A stretch of DNA of 64,000 nt from contig NC_056743.1 in assembly GCF_019279795.1 (NCBI RefSeq), positions 1,780,647,966 through 1,780,711,965 of the forward strand. The letters are read 5' to 3'. This DNA comes from Protopterus annectens. Its lineage: Eukaryota; Chordata; Ceratodontiformes; Protopteridae. The notes beneath the pieces are model-generated. The model saw nothing but the letters and a program-made list of their open reading frames with translations. It searched no databases and had not been told where the DNA came from. Position 1 is the first letter of the stretch. The number at the start of each line of letters is the position of its first letter. The translations under genes and the position numbers were made by a program. Positions 40,241 through 51,632 of the stretch are shown here, in pieces.

Positions 40241-41867
40241 AGCATGTGTGCATGGGCTACAACCCATTAATCTAGAGGTTGACACACCACATGCGGGCAC
40301 ACACAGGGTCATATTTCACAGGTACGTGTATATAGCTGCTAGATGACTACTTCCTTGTACAGTCATGTTGCACAGCTGGCACATGCACCACATAGTCTGT
40401 AATGCTGACAGATACTGGTGGCTAGTATCTGCAGTGAGTGAAATCTGACCCTCATGTGGTTGGGGCCCTTTGGCTGTGTGCTGGGTAGGACAGGCCTGGA
40501 TGGCTCCTTGTCACAGTCACCCTCTTCCACACATCTACGTACATCTACTTTTAGCTTATTATAGTGTGTTGTCCTTACATATATGTCTGTATTCCTATCC
40601 ACTGTGTGTGCAAGGGATGAGTGGTCCATTCTGACGAGTGTCTGCACTAACAACTGTGATTGCCAGATATGTCTGGTCCACTGGTGTTTGCAGACATGGC
40701 CTTCATGTGTATAAGTGTGTGAGCATGCCCAGTATGACCTTTCAGTATGTTGTTGACTGACATTGCCTTCATTTCTCTAATTTCTCTGAGTGTGTGAGCA
40801 TGCCCAGTATGCTGATCTGTATTTATTGTGTGGATCGAGTCCAGTTAGTTAGTACTGCAGTGCTGACCTTTGTGCTGTACACCGACAGGTGGCATGCTGT
40901 TTCTGCAGGGTATCCATCAAGCATTTGACATTGACTGTTCTTACATTTCTGCATAGGATGGGGGGGGGCTCACCTGACTAATTCTACACAGGATTGGGGG
41001 GCACACCTGACTGTTACTACATTTCTACGTTGGATGGGGAGGCACACCTGATTATTTTTATTTCTACATGTCTACACAGGATTGGGGGCACACCTGACTG
41101 TTATTACATTACTAGGTAAGATGGGGGGACACACCTGACACTTGTACACATTTGCTATGACTGTACTGGTATGTCAGATACTCCATTTCATTCTCTATTC
41201 TTACCTATCATGCTGACTAGAGGCATACTAGTGTACTACAGATCATAGCTTTGGATGCCCTACCTATTAGTGTCTGACTTCCTACACTTCAGACCTAATA
41301 TCCCACTACCTGACCTTCTGTAGTCCGTCTGTGTAGGCCTGGAGGGGAGGTTAACCATAGCCATCATTCAGGGGCCATAGCATAGGCTCTGTTTGGGTTT
41401 GTCTACACCTGTCTTGCTGGCTGAGATTGTTCTTGGGTGTGTGAACCACCCTGACTGGCATGTGTGGGTCATATGGACACACATGTCTCTCAGCACATTT
41501 CCTCCAGTGGATTTTGTCACCTTGTGTAGTACTGGATACTATGGTGACTCCAGTATGTATTACAGATGTCATGGTGCCACTATGGGTGTCTACTGTCTGT
41601 TGCCATAACATTCAGCCACCCTATTCCCTTGTATGCTCACATCCATACTATACATACAGGTAATGACACATTCTAATCCAGTTGGCAATTGGTAGGTTGA
41701 TTGACTTACCTTGAGAGTGTGCCAGACTTGCAGATGGAATCTGGAGGGCTGCACATGTCGGATGCACATAGTACACTCCCTATACATGGTTGAGCACAGG
41801 TAGTGTCATGTTTGACATCCCTTTTATTGTATGTGCGAGTCAGAGAGAGGTGTCATTCCCTGGGTCC
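40241..41867. other. 3' flank of HARBI1 copy B
   Basis: It is mostly non-coding. It contains two gagcatgcccagt motifs (40728, 40796), as in copy A near 7877, and the G-rich minisatellite at 40956-41140. No poly(A) signal for the minus-strand transposase is obvious next to its stop codon. Confidence 0.45.
40956..41140. repeat. G-rich minisatellite (~40-bp unit, five copies)
   Basis: ggatKgggg followed by cacacctga starts near 40956, 40991, 41032, 41079 and 41119, with spacings 35, 41, 47 and 40 bp. Units also share ttNctacaNNtct. Each unit carries a run of 4-9 G on the plus strand, so the array could form a G-quadruplex. Confidence 0.85.
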
Positions 41868-43019
41868 CTACTGTGTCAGTGTATGTGCTATGTGTTGTCT
41901 CTTTGCCACAGCCTCAGCATACTGGGCACACCTCCATCTGCCTACTGGGGCAGGATCAGGTTGTTTCTCATCTGAGTCACTCTGTGCCTGTGCAGGCCTT
42001 GGCATTGGTGGGGGGCTGTGTAGCCCTGCCTCATGCTGTTCCTGCTGCAGCTGTTTCCACTGGATCATATTGTGTAGCATGGCACATACCATAACAATTT
42101 GGGTACATGTAGCTGGTGAGTACTGCAAGGCTCCACTGGATGTGTCCAGACACCGGAACCATGACCTGAGCATCCCAAACACATGCTCTATTATAAGTCT
42201 GGTCTGTGCATGTGCCTCATTATGGTGTTCGTGCTCAGGTGTGTGTAAATTTCTGATGGGTGTCATCAGCCACGGCTCCAGTGTGTAACTGGCATCTCCC
42301 ACTAGGTGATCATAGGGGATATCCCCATTGGCAAATCTCTGGTACAGCTGTGTCAGATGCCATATGTGGGAGTTGTCATAGCTTCCAGGGCAGCCAGCAC
42401 ACACATTCATTATAATGCCCTGGGCATCACATACAACCTGGCAGTTGATGGAGGGGATGCCCCTGCGGTTGATGTAGGCCCTACCCTGATCACCAGGTGG
42501 TGTTTTGATGCATATGCGCCTGCAGTCTATAGCACCCACTACCTCAGGGTATACTGCTATTTGGTGGAAGAGATGCATATTGCTGGCCAACACCTCATGG
42601 GTGTTGAGGAAATATACGTGCTCATTGGCATGTGCTGACATGTCATCCAGGAACTGGTGGAATACTCTGGATGCTGATGTCTGTGAGATCCTCATGATAT
42701 CCCCAGTTGAGCTTTGGGAGGTACCTGCGGCTAGTATTCCTAGGCCTACACATACCTTGGTATCCACTGGGATGGGTTCCCCTCGGTCAGTTTGGTGTGT
42801 CAGGTGTGGCTGGCACAGCTCAACAATTTGCTGTAGGAGGTCTCTGTCCACCCTATAGCGCTCCACTATCTCCAGCTCATGTAGCCCCTGGTAGGTTACT
42901 CTGGGTCTGTGCATTCTTCTCCGTCTCCTCACTGTGAGTTGATCGGCTGCATTCACATCCTCACCACCCTCAGCCTCTTGCACATATTGTTCTATGTTGC
43001 CTGCTGCAGCCCTTCTCAT
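41868..43019 (-). CDS. HARBI1-like PIF/Harbinger DDE transposase, copy B (open frame, 383 aa)
   Basis: The frame is open from an ATG at 43019 to TAG at 41868; 29 further codons lie upstream, but the homologous start in copy A (MLGAAA against MRRAAAGN) favours this ATG. An Arg-rich stretch (residues 31-40) is followed by LHELEIVERYRVDRD, a helix-turn-helix (about 104-124, SQTSASRVFHQFL), and the DDE_Tnp_4 core: GAIDC with the first Asp at 165, GSYDNSHIW at 212-220, GDASYTLEPWLMTP at 241-254, and IIEHVFGMLRSWFRCL with the catalytic Glu at 278. The family normally has H-D-S in the second block; here it is D-N-S, so the second catalytic Asp aligns with Asn 216. The usual T-H after the first Asp is also changed to R-R. 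Length is normal for the family. It would act in the nucleus with a Myb/SANT partner. It is intact as a frame but probably catalytically impaired. Confidence 0.9.
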   Translation of the reverse strand: MRRAAAGNIEQYVQEAEGGEDVNAADQLTVRRRRRMHRPRVTYQGLHELEIVERYRVDRDLLQQIVELCQPHLTHQTDRGEPIPVDTKVCVGLGILAAGTSQSSTGDIMRISQTSASRVFHQFLDDMSAHANEHVYFLNTHEVLASNMHLFHQIAVYPEVVGAIDCRRICIKTPPGDQGRAYINRRGIPSINCQVVCDAQGIIMNVCAGCPGSYDNSHIWHLTQLYQRFANGDIPYDHLVGDASYTLEPWLMTPIRNLHTPEHEHHNEAHAQTRLIIEHVFGMLRSWFRCLDTSSGALQYSPATCTQIVMVCAMLHNMIQWKQLQQEQHEAGLHSPPPMPRPAQAQSDSDEKQPDPAPVGRWRCAQYAEAVAKRQHIAHTLTQ

Positions 43020-43855
43020 TTTGTAGGTTTGTTTGTTAAAATTTCCCCACTTGTATACACAGGTGGTGTAGAGTGTGGGAAAAAACAGAGGGGAAGGTGT
43101 TTGCATAGTTTGTAGTAGTGTTCTGGGCTGGGCTGGTCTGCTGCCTGTGTAATTGGCTGATTCTGATACACTTCACCTGCCAGCTAAGCTAGTTCTCCTT
43201 GATTACCTTCCTACTGCTGTTTTCCCTTCCCATTGCCTTCTTGTTTAAGACCGGATGCTTGCTGCACAAACACAGTGCTCAAATGTGCACAGTGCTGCTA
43301 TTTCCTGGTTTAACTTATTTTTTCTTCCTGTAAAACCTGATGAGCGGTGCACACACTCGCTTAGGCTTTGTAAAGAGTGCTAGGCAGGTTTGGTCACACC
43401 CCCTAGCTTAGCTGTACTAAGCTAGGAGCATATCCGAGCCACAGGGCTCCAATCCGCTTACAGTATGCCTGACACACACCCCCATGATGTCACCTAACTC
43501 CTAGGTTTGCACCAAGCTATTCCTACTCTTACACTTTTGAGACCTGGCTCACATGCTGGGGAAAACTGGGATTCACTATCCTTCCCCTCATTTGCATAGG
43601 ATTGCCTGCTAATGCATAGTTACATGTCTCACACTGAGCCTCCCCCCCTAACAACCACTACTCACTGGACATGCTGTCTTCTGCCTGCCATTGACTTGCA
43701 TGGCAGAATACTGATTTTAGTTAGAATGCTTAATTTAGGTTCAGTTTGCTATTTTCCCTCCAATCCCGTTTGCGTGATGCTGCCCTACGCTTAAACAGCG
43801 GAGATGGGCTAAAAAAAATAAAGGTTGATTTTTGTATTTTTTTTAATGTTTGCAA
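43020..43855 (-). promoter_or_regulatory. 5' flank of HARBI1 copy B (promoter region not resolved)
   Basis: The stretch is collinear with 9942-10700 (shared gtNNagagtgtgggaaaaa, cctgtgtaattggctgat, atgatgtcacctaactcc, ctcatttgcata, taacaaccact). It should hold the transposase promoter and 5' UTR, but I see no decisive core element. The conservation between copies is shared descent rather than evidence of regulation. Confidence 0.45.
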
Positions 43856-44104
43856 TGCCAATGGCCTTATATATTTGGCCATTGGCATACTTACTACATG
43901 ATATGCAGCCTTTATTTGGAGCTATCACAGCTCCGTTTTGGATTTCGCAGAAATGAACTCGGTTACTAACCAAGTACATTTCTGCAGATAGTACGAGTCC
44001 TGCACGGACGGTTGGAAGCTTCTTGGATTGCAAAATCACCTCATTTGCATAGATTTCTCCTACAAATGGGGTGATTTGCATACAAGGGCTTCGTCCGTGC
44101 AGGA
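43856..44104. other. Nested hairpin chain in flank of Harbinger copy B
   Basis: tgccaatggcc (43856-43866) pairs perfectly with 43877-43887. ggagc/gctcc pairs at 43918-43934. gcagaaatg (43947-43955) pairs perfectly with catttctgc (43977-43985). tcctgcacggacg (43998-44010) pairs perfectly over 13 bp with 44092-44104. Inside the last, gcaaaatcacctcatttg (44030-44047) pairs imperfectly with 44063-44079. Together they form a string of cruciform-capable arms at the outer side of the transposase flank, like copy A at 10999-11157. Confidence 0.8.
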
Positions 44105-45965
44105 TTAGTGCTGGAGCGCTCGTGCATGCCCCTGCAGGCTGTTCCTGGATTGCACGGCAGACTTATTGCCTGCTTGAGCTCCTGCACCGATCTTACATGC
44201 TGTCAAAGCTTTTGAGAATCAGGGGGAGTGTTTCTCTGAAAAGTTGTGTATTGCTATTTGTAAGTAGCGCTTAACCTATGTTCTATGTTTATCGTTCATT
44301 AAACTTTGTGGAATTATACTGTACATAACTGCCAACTGTAACAATGTCAATACATACAGCATTAATGGTGTTAATTTATGAAACCTTATTTTATAACATT
44401 TTTATCACAGTTCAATGAGGTTTTTAAGCAATACAATTAAAGGAATTAAATACATGAAATACATACGGGTACAAAGTATCTGACTGCCCCTTTTTTAATA
44501 ACTTATTCTCTTTCAGTTTAAACATTGGCCTAATGCTTGTGAAGGTCAGATTGTAAGTAATAGAAAAGTCACACTTGAAATAACAGGAGGTTAAGCTCAA
44601 ATGTGTCATACACATCTCCTAAAGATTGACTAGGTGAGAATGCATGTGATTTTAAAGAGGAACAGTCATGAGAGCTGGATAGTGAGTTGGTCTGATGTCA
44701 TAAGGTGGTCTCACCAACACTGATCTAGCAGTGAAGAAAGGACTGTAACATTGAATGAGATGTTTTGCTAGGTGTATATAAATGCTGACAAGGCCTGCAT
44801 GAAATCTGTTGTGCTTGTTCCCCCCGACTAATTACAATACTTTCTTGAGAAGCACTTGTTGTCTCTTGTGTTCTGCCTCAGCATGTCCTGAATGTACCCC
44901 ATCCTCTTCCTCTTCCATGCTGACTAACTCCTATTTACTTGTGCACAAATGGAGGCGGACACAAATGCTTGGTGCATTACCATGCTATACATCAGTGTGA
45001 TCATGGCATTATTCTTACTCTCCACCATTTCCATCTAGTGTTGGAAATCCTTCGGTATGCCCTGGAGACTCTGACCATTTCCTGCTGAATCTCTGTGGCA
45101 GTGCACTGAGCCCAAACAGTATCGCATACAGTCTCACAGCTTCCTGGGGTAGCCGTGCCAAATTCCTGCACCTAGTTCTGCTCTGTAAAGGTATCACTGT
45201 GGACACTGCTCTCTCTGAATTTCTTTCATCACCCTCAAAATGTTTCTATGGTTTTAAAGATACTGGTGTAGAGGTGCATGGGGTTTCCTCCTGTACAAGT
45301 GAGAATGTAATGTCAGCATGTGCTTGACTTTGGTACACTGTCACTTCCTGCAGACTTATAACATGTTGTGGGGTGTGGGATCCTGCCATTAAACAATAGA
45401 CAGCAAGACAATTTCCTCAGGCTGCCTCATAAATATAACTAAGTTAACATCATCATCATCTTCAACAGTCATTCTGCTGCTGACATCCTTTAAATTTATA
45501 GGTATAATGCAACTGTTTCTCCTCTTGATCCTGTAAAATGATTTGAAAGCATTAGCATTAATTTAACAGCATACATTACTGTGAGCTTAGTATGGAAGTT
45601 TGCGGAGACTTACTGTGCATTCTGTTTTTATTGCCATTCTGTGTAGAAGTGGAAGGTTCTCCTGTTAATAGCGATTGTCACATGCTTAATTTAATCATTC
45701 CATGTCAGCATTCATTTCTCTATATTAATATATCAGACTGTCTTTAAACCAAACTTCCTGAGCAAATGAGACCTGCTGCTGCTGCAAACATTGGCAGCAG
45801 CCAGTGAATACACCACCTCTTATTACTCTACTGCTGTCATCTTCTGTGTCCTACTCATCCCCATGGCAGGAAAGATGATATTCCTCATCTATCATTAAAG
45901 GTATGATTGTTGGAGACCCACACCCAAGTACTGGTATGGGTAATTACATTCTGCCTCACTTTGTC
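44105..45965. other. Unassigned sequence, possible decayed 3' part of Myb copy D
   Basis: No intact gene. On the minus strand, 45206-45015 translates into a charged, helix-like segment (TEIQQEMVRVSRAYRRIS in one frame) that might be the C-terminal part of a Myb partner protein, but stops separate it from the SANT fragment at 45966-46238. An aatgctgacaaggcc block and other text have no recognised source. Confidence 0.3.
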
Positions 45966-46238
45966 TCAAGCACATCCTGCCATATCATTTTCCCTCATCT
46001 TGTACTGAGTTAATGTGCTTTTTCTTCCACTGACTACATTAATGTCTAAGACAATTTGATTCCAGGTTTTTGCTGTCTCAGCTTGTTTGGGCTCCCCTTT
46101 ACCAAACACATGTTTGATGTATGTCCTAAGTGCTGAAATGAGGATAGGGTTTTCCTCATGGCTGAACTTGTCCTTTCTCTGCCTTGATCCCCTGTTCTGC
46201 ATCAATACTGCACACAAAAATATGTCATAGTCATACAA
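45966..46238 (-). pseudogene. Myb/SANT-like domain fragment, copy D
   Basis: The frame reads QRKDKFSHEENPILISALR, TYIKHVFGKGEPKQAETAK, TWNQIVLDINVVSGRKST and then ends shortly after LTQYKMREN. The order F-S-x-E-E, an L-I hydrophobic helix, a VFGKG turn, and T-W-N-x-I ... I-N is that of Myb/SANT-like domains such as those in NAIF1 and Harbinger partner proteins. The third helix seems to be lost through a frameshift. It differs from copies A-C and points to a separate Harbinger family. It lies on the same strand as HARBI1 copy B, 3 kb upstream of it, so a link with that transposase cannot be excluded. Confidence 0.65.
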
Positions 46239-49200
46239 AAAAAATTATTGGATGCAATCATCAGTCAAACAACACAGCAATGAAAGTGTGTCTGCCATCC
46301 GGCTATAAAAAAGTTAGGTAACACAAAACCATAATTGCATACACATGCAAAGTCTCTATCCAACCCAGTGAAGTTGCTGTACTAATGTCTGTAGTATCAT
46401 AAATACATTCAGAACAGTAAAGCAATCAGTTTAACAGATGCATCCTTCCCCCAGCCCCTAGCACTGTCTTATATTTTTCATTCTTCAGTAACACTCATAC
46501 GTTTCCAAATAAAGACACATGTATGTCCAGCCAAGAAAACATCATTGCCACTTCAGTACTTCACAATTAATCTCTGTATTTCTACACAATCACTACATGA
46601 CAGAAACATAAATTATTTTTTCAGTGATCACTAATTGTTTCCACTGCTGTTGCCAGGATTTTCCTTTTACAAATGGCAGCTTTGCATTCTTCACTAAAGC
46701 CACTATGCCATGTCCATCACATGATTAAAACAAAACACTTCCTGAAGTGAACTCACTAATTTTGTATAATTTGGAAGTGTTTTGCATTACATTGCAATAT
46801 ATCTAATATGTTTTCTTACTTTAAAAATGTCCACAGTTTCCTAAGTCATTTGACACCTAACACAAGTTAATATGGTGGTATTAAAGTATTTCATTTATAT
46901 GTAGGTCCATTTACATATTTTGTGTGCAAATTAGGCCCTTTTATGCTTAGATCTATGAACTGCAGTAATACGCGAATATGTAAGGCCACTTATCTTTGTA
47001 ACTTGGTCTCGACTACTTGTGAACGCAAACTCAAGTTCACATACATGCACTGTGGAAAGTGATGGAGTCAACAGCAGTCCTCATCAGGCCCAGCATGCTA
47101 CAGTAATTTTAATAGAGAGCCTCAGGGATGTACAAAGTTGAATATGTTTAGCAAAAGCAAAATGGAGTCATATGCATGAGAGTTTGTATTACCATGAAGT
47201 AAAGACCTTGGCCATCTAACATCATCTGACACACCTTATCACCTGTAAGAAATCAATGTTTAATAAAAGCTGAAAGTCAAACACTTAGGAATATTTATTT
47301 CTGTGAAAAGAACTACCCCCCTAAAAAGGCATTAATACTGTTGCTCTCCTGTATGAGGCATGTATAAATGACATTCAGGTGCAGTACTCCAATAAGGGCA
47401 GTTAAGGCAATGCACAGCAGCACCAGTAGTAACAATTGTAAGTAACATAAAGAAAAATGATGATCACATGATAAATGATATGGGAATGTATTCCTTAAAA
47501 AATGTGTATGTTGCAAAGTATTTTTGGTTAAACCAAATTTGCCAGTTTATCAGTATGAGGTCGAATGGCCCTGCTGATTAACTGGATTTAGTTAAGGTGA
47601 TGTCAGACCCCGGTGAGAGGGATTCTAAACTTGTGAACCAAAACCCTGCACATACTTTCTTCATTCTAGTTTTGGCACTTCAAATGATTGCAGCACCCGT
47701 GAAAGCACGAGGCTGCTATGATCTGGTCAGGTAAGGACACCAAAATTATGCTCTACCTTCTGAGTGAGTCATACATAGAGAAGATACAGACATGGAAGAT
47801 GTTAGTGGAAAAAGATTAACATCGGGCAGGAGTTGGGTGAGCACCTGTTATCCCTGACAGGGATCTCATGCTCCTGTCAGCAGTGCCATTATAGGTATGA
47901 TGACCTTCAGAAGCATACTCCTGACCAGCTGGTTGACTGGGTTGCACAGGTAGTGGTGAGAGGGCCAGAGTCTATAATAAGTATAACTTTGTTTGTCATT
48001 TTTTTGGTCAGATTAAAGATATAATCAACTATAGGAAGGTTGCATAACTGAAGGTATTTGCTTGAAAAATATGTATATATAATGTTATTACAATAATGCA
48101 AAAGAAAACAAATACATATGTATACAGAACTGCATATGTACACAGGTATATGAATTGTTTATGAGATAGTGCAATAATCTCATACAAATGTAACGTATGT
48201 GCAAATAATACAATAATCTGCATATAAATAGATCCACATTTGCATGAGTACGTTTCCAGCTATTTTTTCATGTATATATGTGAAGACTGACAGCCTAGCT
48301 AGGTAGAATTTTGTAGATAATTCTACGTCATTGTAAATATGAATATAATCCACAGGCTTGTCCTCTTAAATGTAAAAAAACTGTTAAATGTTGAATTTCA
48401 AAAATGTAACCACAGTGCACTCTGCTGGAAGAAAGCTGATAAGTCAAGCATTGTATGACTGTCTGATCTCAAAGCTCAGAGACATAATGTCTGGACTGAG
48501 GAATTCCTTCTACTGTTTTGAGACCAGAGTTAATTGCTAGATTTTACATATATAACGTCTTTTATTGCTGTGGTTTCCTGGCCAGATGCAAGATCAAAGA
48601 AATGTTAATACTCTGAGTTTATGTTAGCCTGGGAACCAGAGAAGAATGATGTAATCTAAAATGAGTCAGCAGTGATGCATTACCAATTTAAGAGATCTCA
48701 GAGAGAAAGAGAAGGCATTTTGGATTTTGTCTGAAGAACATCCACTCACCAGTACTCTGCCTTTGCTCTATATGTAAGTTTATTTAGAACTGTGAGTGCT
48801 CTTAGAACTAGATAGGAATTTAGTCAGCTTTAGTTTAGCTGTTTTCTATATTTATGTCAGACTATTCTAAAGTATTATTTTAAGGATTTTACTGTGATTT
48901 CTGAACTCTTGACTAGCACTGTGTTGAATCAAAAAGATATGTCTTGTGTTTTTATTATTTATTATTAAATATTTTTAAACCTTTCAACTGTGTCTGTTTT
49001 GTGTAGAGATAATTTAGAGTACATTGCATGTATATAGTGATACTATACAAAGCCACTCCAATAAGCCTTGCTGTTCATCCACTTACTATATGGATAATAA
49101 TATTGCACAGTATAATCGGACACCCTTTGGTAAGAGCCTTTTAAGTAGCTGATAAGAGTAGTTGATGGCAGGAGGGAGCATAGCTGGAGAACCTGTGCCA

Positions 49201-49759
49201 GCCTTTCCCAGGAGCGTGCGTGTGTTTGTATATAAACCAAATCTCAAAGTGTGTGTGTGTCAGTTACCTGGGCAGGGAAACAAAGCACTGGTTGGACAGA
49301 GAGGGCACTGGAGGTTTTGGCTTGACTACTCAGCTGGGATCTGTACCCAGTCGGGAACTGTGCCAGTCAGGAGTCTTATTGGGGATCTGGAAAGAAAGGG
49401 AGAAACTAGCCCCAGACTTACTGTGATTTCTGTGTGTTCTTAAGGGAAATTGTACTTTACTGTGTGTGTACTTGTTATCCACCCCAATTTGAACACCCCT
49501 CACTGATGCTAGTGGTGAGGATTGAGGCTCCTTGATTACTGAGCCAGTGCACAGGCATCACACCTTTATACAGAAATAAAAAAAACATATTTACATGATT
49601 TCATTTAGTATTGCACTGCTTTAGGTAGTAGATAAAGTACAGGCAAACAGTGTTTGTAAAGAAAATATTTTGTTTGTGTAGACCAGAAAAAGATAGTATA
49701 GTAATTGTGTAACACAATAATTTCTACCACAATACCTTACATGCAATCAGGCATCACAG
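46239..49759. other. Unassigned AT-rich stretch
   Basis: No gene, RNA or repeat can be named with confidence. 48404-49560 begins tgtaaccacagtgc and contains a ttattattaaat tract near 48960, features sometimes seen in LTRs, but there is no matching second copy, no internal region and no clear target duplication. A 93-codon frame at 49162-49443 has no domain-like pattern. Confidence 0.3.
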
Positions 49760-50110
49760 CCTAGTCAGAGTGGAGTTTGAAGAAGGGTGGGGGGGCTTCA
49801 GTGTCAAGTGAATGACCAGCACATACTTTAGTGAGAAATGATCAGTTGTATTACTTCTGTATTACTTCTGTGTACATTTGTAAACTATCTCCTCATATGA
49901 GAAAACGAAGATGAAGTCTAGATTTTCTAGATGAAAGGGCTTATCCTTGGCAACATTTATGTGGATTTGTCTTTTTTTGAAGTGAATAAAGTGTATTTTG
50001 TACTTCTACAACTGAGCTGTGTATTTGCAACTGTGAAACATTTGGAGTGGGTCCAATCCAGCTACTTTATCTGGCTTTCTTCGTTTTTCTAGTTTGGTTT
50101 GTGGTTTGTG
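49760..50110 (+). mobile_element. PLE 3'-tail fragment with hammerhead-like stem-loop
   Basis: cgaagatgaagtctagatt followed by ttctagatgaaagggctt (49906-49944) places a self-complementary tctaga stem between decayed hammerhead-like boxes (gatgaa and gaaa). Downstream, gtgaataaagtgtatttt, ggagtgggtccaatccagc and tggctttcttcgtttttct resemble the region after the ribozyme in vertebrate PLE tails. No coding part is attached. It is an independent, 5'-truncated PLE insertion in the same orientation as the 51.6-kb element. Confidence 0.6.
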
Positions 50111-50650
50111 ACTTATCTCCTCATATGTTTAGAATTATTTGGCAGAAAATTATCAACGTACATAATTTGTATAGTTAAGGTCCTGAAAACATTTTTGAAT
50201 TGTTACATTGTTTTGTATATGTGCACCTTCTAAATGAATACAATTCAAAGACTGTTACATGCATGACATTTTAAAACCCCTTTCCACTAAACAGACAAGC
50301 TGTTTACACCTATAAAAGTATTACAATTTATTTATAATTTGCAAAAAAGGGAAGAATGGCATACTATGAGAATTCAGATAGTAATAAATATTTAAATAAA
50401 CTCATAGTAAGCAAGTACAGCAGCAAATGAAATGCATTACATATTAGTACTATTGATATCAGTAATATTAAGAAAAAATAGGTGAAATAAAGGTAACATT
50501 TTATGTCTTCGCTTTCTAGCCAATGAGTAAATAGATAACACCAGGTGTAAACAGAGTAGGAGAGCAGCTAAGCTGGCTGAAGCCACTAGTAAGCATGAAT
50601 AAAGTAGTAAATAGTATTGTGTGTCTAACTGACTTCATTAACATATATAT
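50111..50650. other. AT-rich, no recognised feature
   Basis: Nothing is supported beyond a short TA run at 50643-50658. Confidence 0.3.
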
Positions 50651-50699
50651 ATATATTACTAGAACGAAATGAAGAATCTGTAAAAAGGCAGATTTACAG

Positions 50700-51106
50700 A
50701 TAGAACAACAAATTCAAAAAAGTAAAGGCATATAAAAAAAACAAACAAACAAACACGTAGAAAGGGTTTAGGCAGGGGGGGGGGCAAGCCCCCCTGCATC
50801 CACCACACCCCCCGCTACTTAAATATACCAACATCAAGATCGCACTTCAGTGAACTACAGGGCGGAAATGGGAAATTTCCTATTCCCTATACTGTAGCAA
50901 GATCTTGGAGTTGGTATATTAAAGTAGGGGGTGGGGGGGTGCAGGGGGCTTGCCCCCCTACTTAAACCCTTTAGTTTTTCTTTTTCTATTGTGTATTTTT
51001 TTTTTTTTTTTTTTGTAAAATTTTGATTGCTTAACTGTTCGATCTCTAAACTTCGACCTTCAGAGATTCGAACATTTAAGCGGTCAAGCATCTAATATAG
51101 ACCCTA
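50700..51106. mobile_element. Foldback MITE-like element with G/C homopolymer arms
   Basis: ggggcaagcccccctgcat near 50781 and its inverse gcagggggcttgcccccct near 50940 form large arms. Between them lie ctacttaaatataccaac and its inverse gttggtatattaaagtag, the core shared with the elements at 7451, 8482 and 62195. The right end is the reverse complement of tagggtctatattagat, identical to the left inner end of the 8482 element. A further hairpin (gttcgatctct and agagattcgaac) sits at 51038-51074. The left boundary is uncertain. Confidence 0.6.
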
Positions 51107-51107
51107 G

Positions 51108-51155
<48 letters not shown>
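51107..51155. repeat. (TA)n microsatellite
   Basis: TA run with one C interruption, adjoining the right end of the foldback element. Confidence 0.93.
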
Positions 51156-51159
<4 letters not shown>

Positions 51160-51632
51160 TATATAGTATGGTAACTGAAGCATTACACTGCATTCAGCAC
51201 ATTACAGCAATCAAATGAAAAAGATATGTCAGTATATAACTTCAATATTCAGTCTTGAACTGATTTCATTAATCTCAATGAAGAAATACTTTATAAAGGA
51301 TGCTAACCAAAGCACTACAGTGCATTTAGTACAATACTGCAATCAAAATGTAAGATATATGTCACTATATAAGTGCAGTAGTCTATCTTTAACTGATTTT
51401 ATAAAATGTAAGTATTTATTAAGAATGGTTTGAGTAGAATATTTCAAACAAATGCATATCAGGCACAACTATGATAATGTATGTTAGCACAGTAGACTGC
51501 AAAATGTAAAGCTCACAAAAACTTTTGAGCAACACCCTCTTTCTTCCCAAATCCACAGAAGCACTTCCCATATCATTTCATCAAAACTAAGCATAAGCAT
51601 TTCTCATATCATTTTTCCCAAGTAAAAATACC

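Noticed and set aside
49162..49443. 93-codon open frame
   Set aside because: No recognisable motif and no supporting gene structure around it.
48404..49560. Possible solo LTR
   Set aside because: Starts with tg and has a polyadenylation-like tract, but no second copy, no primer-binding site or internal genes, and no target duplication could be found.
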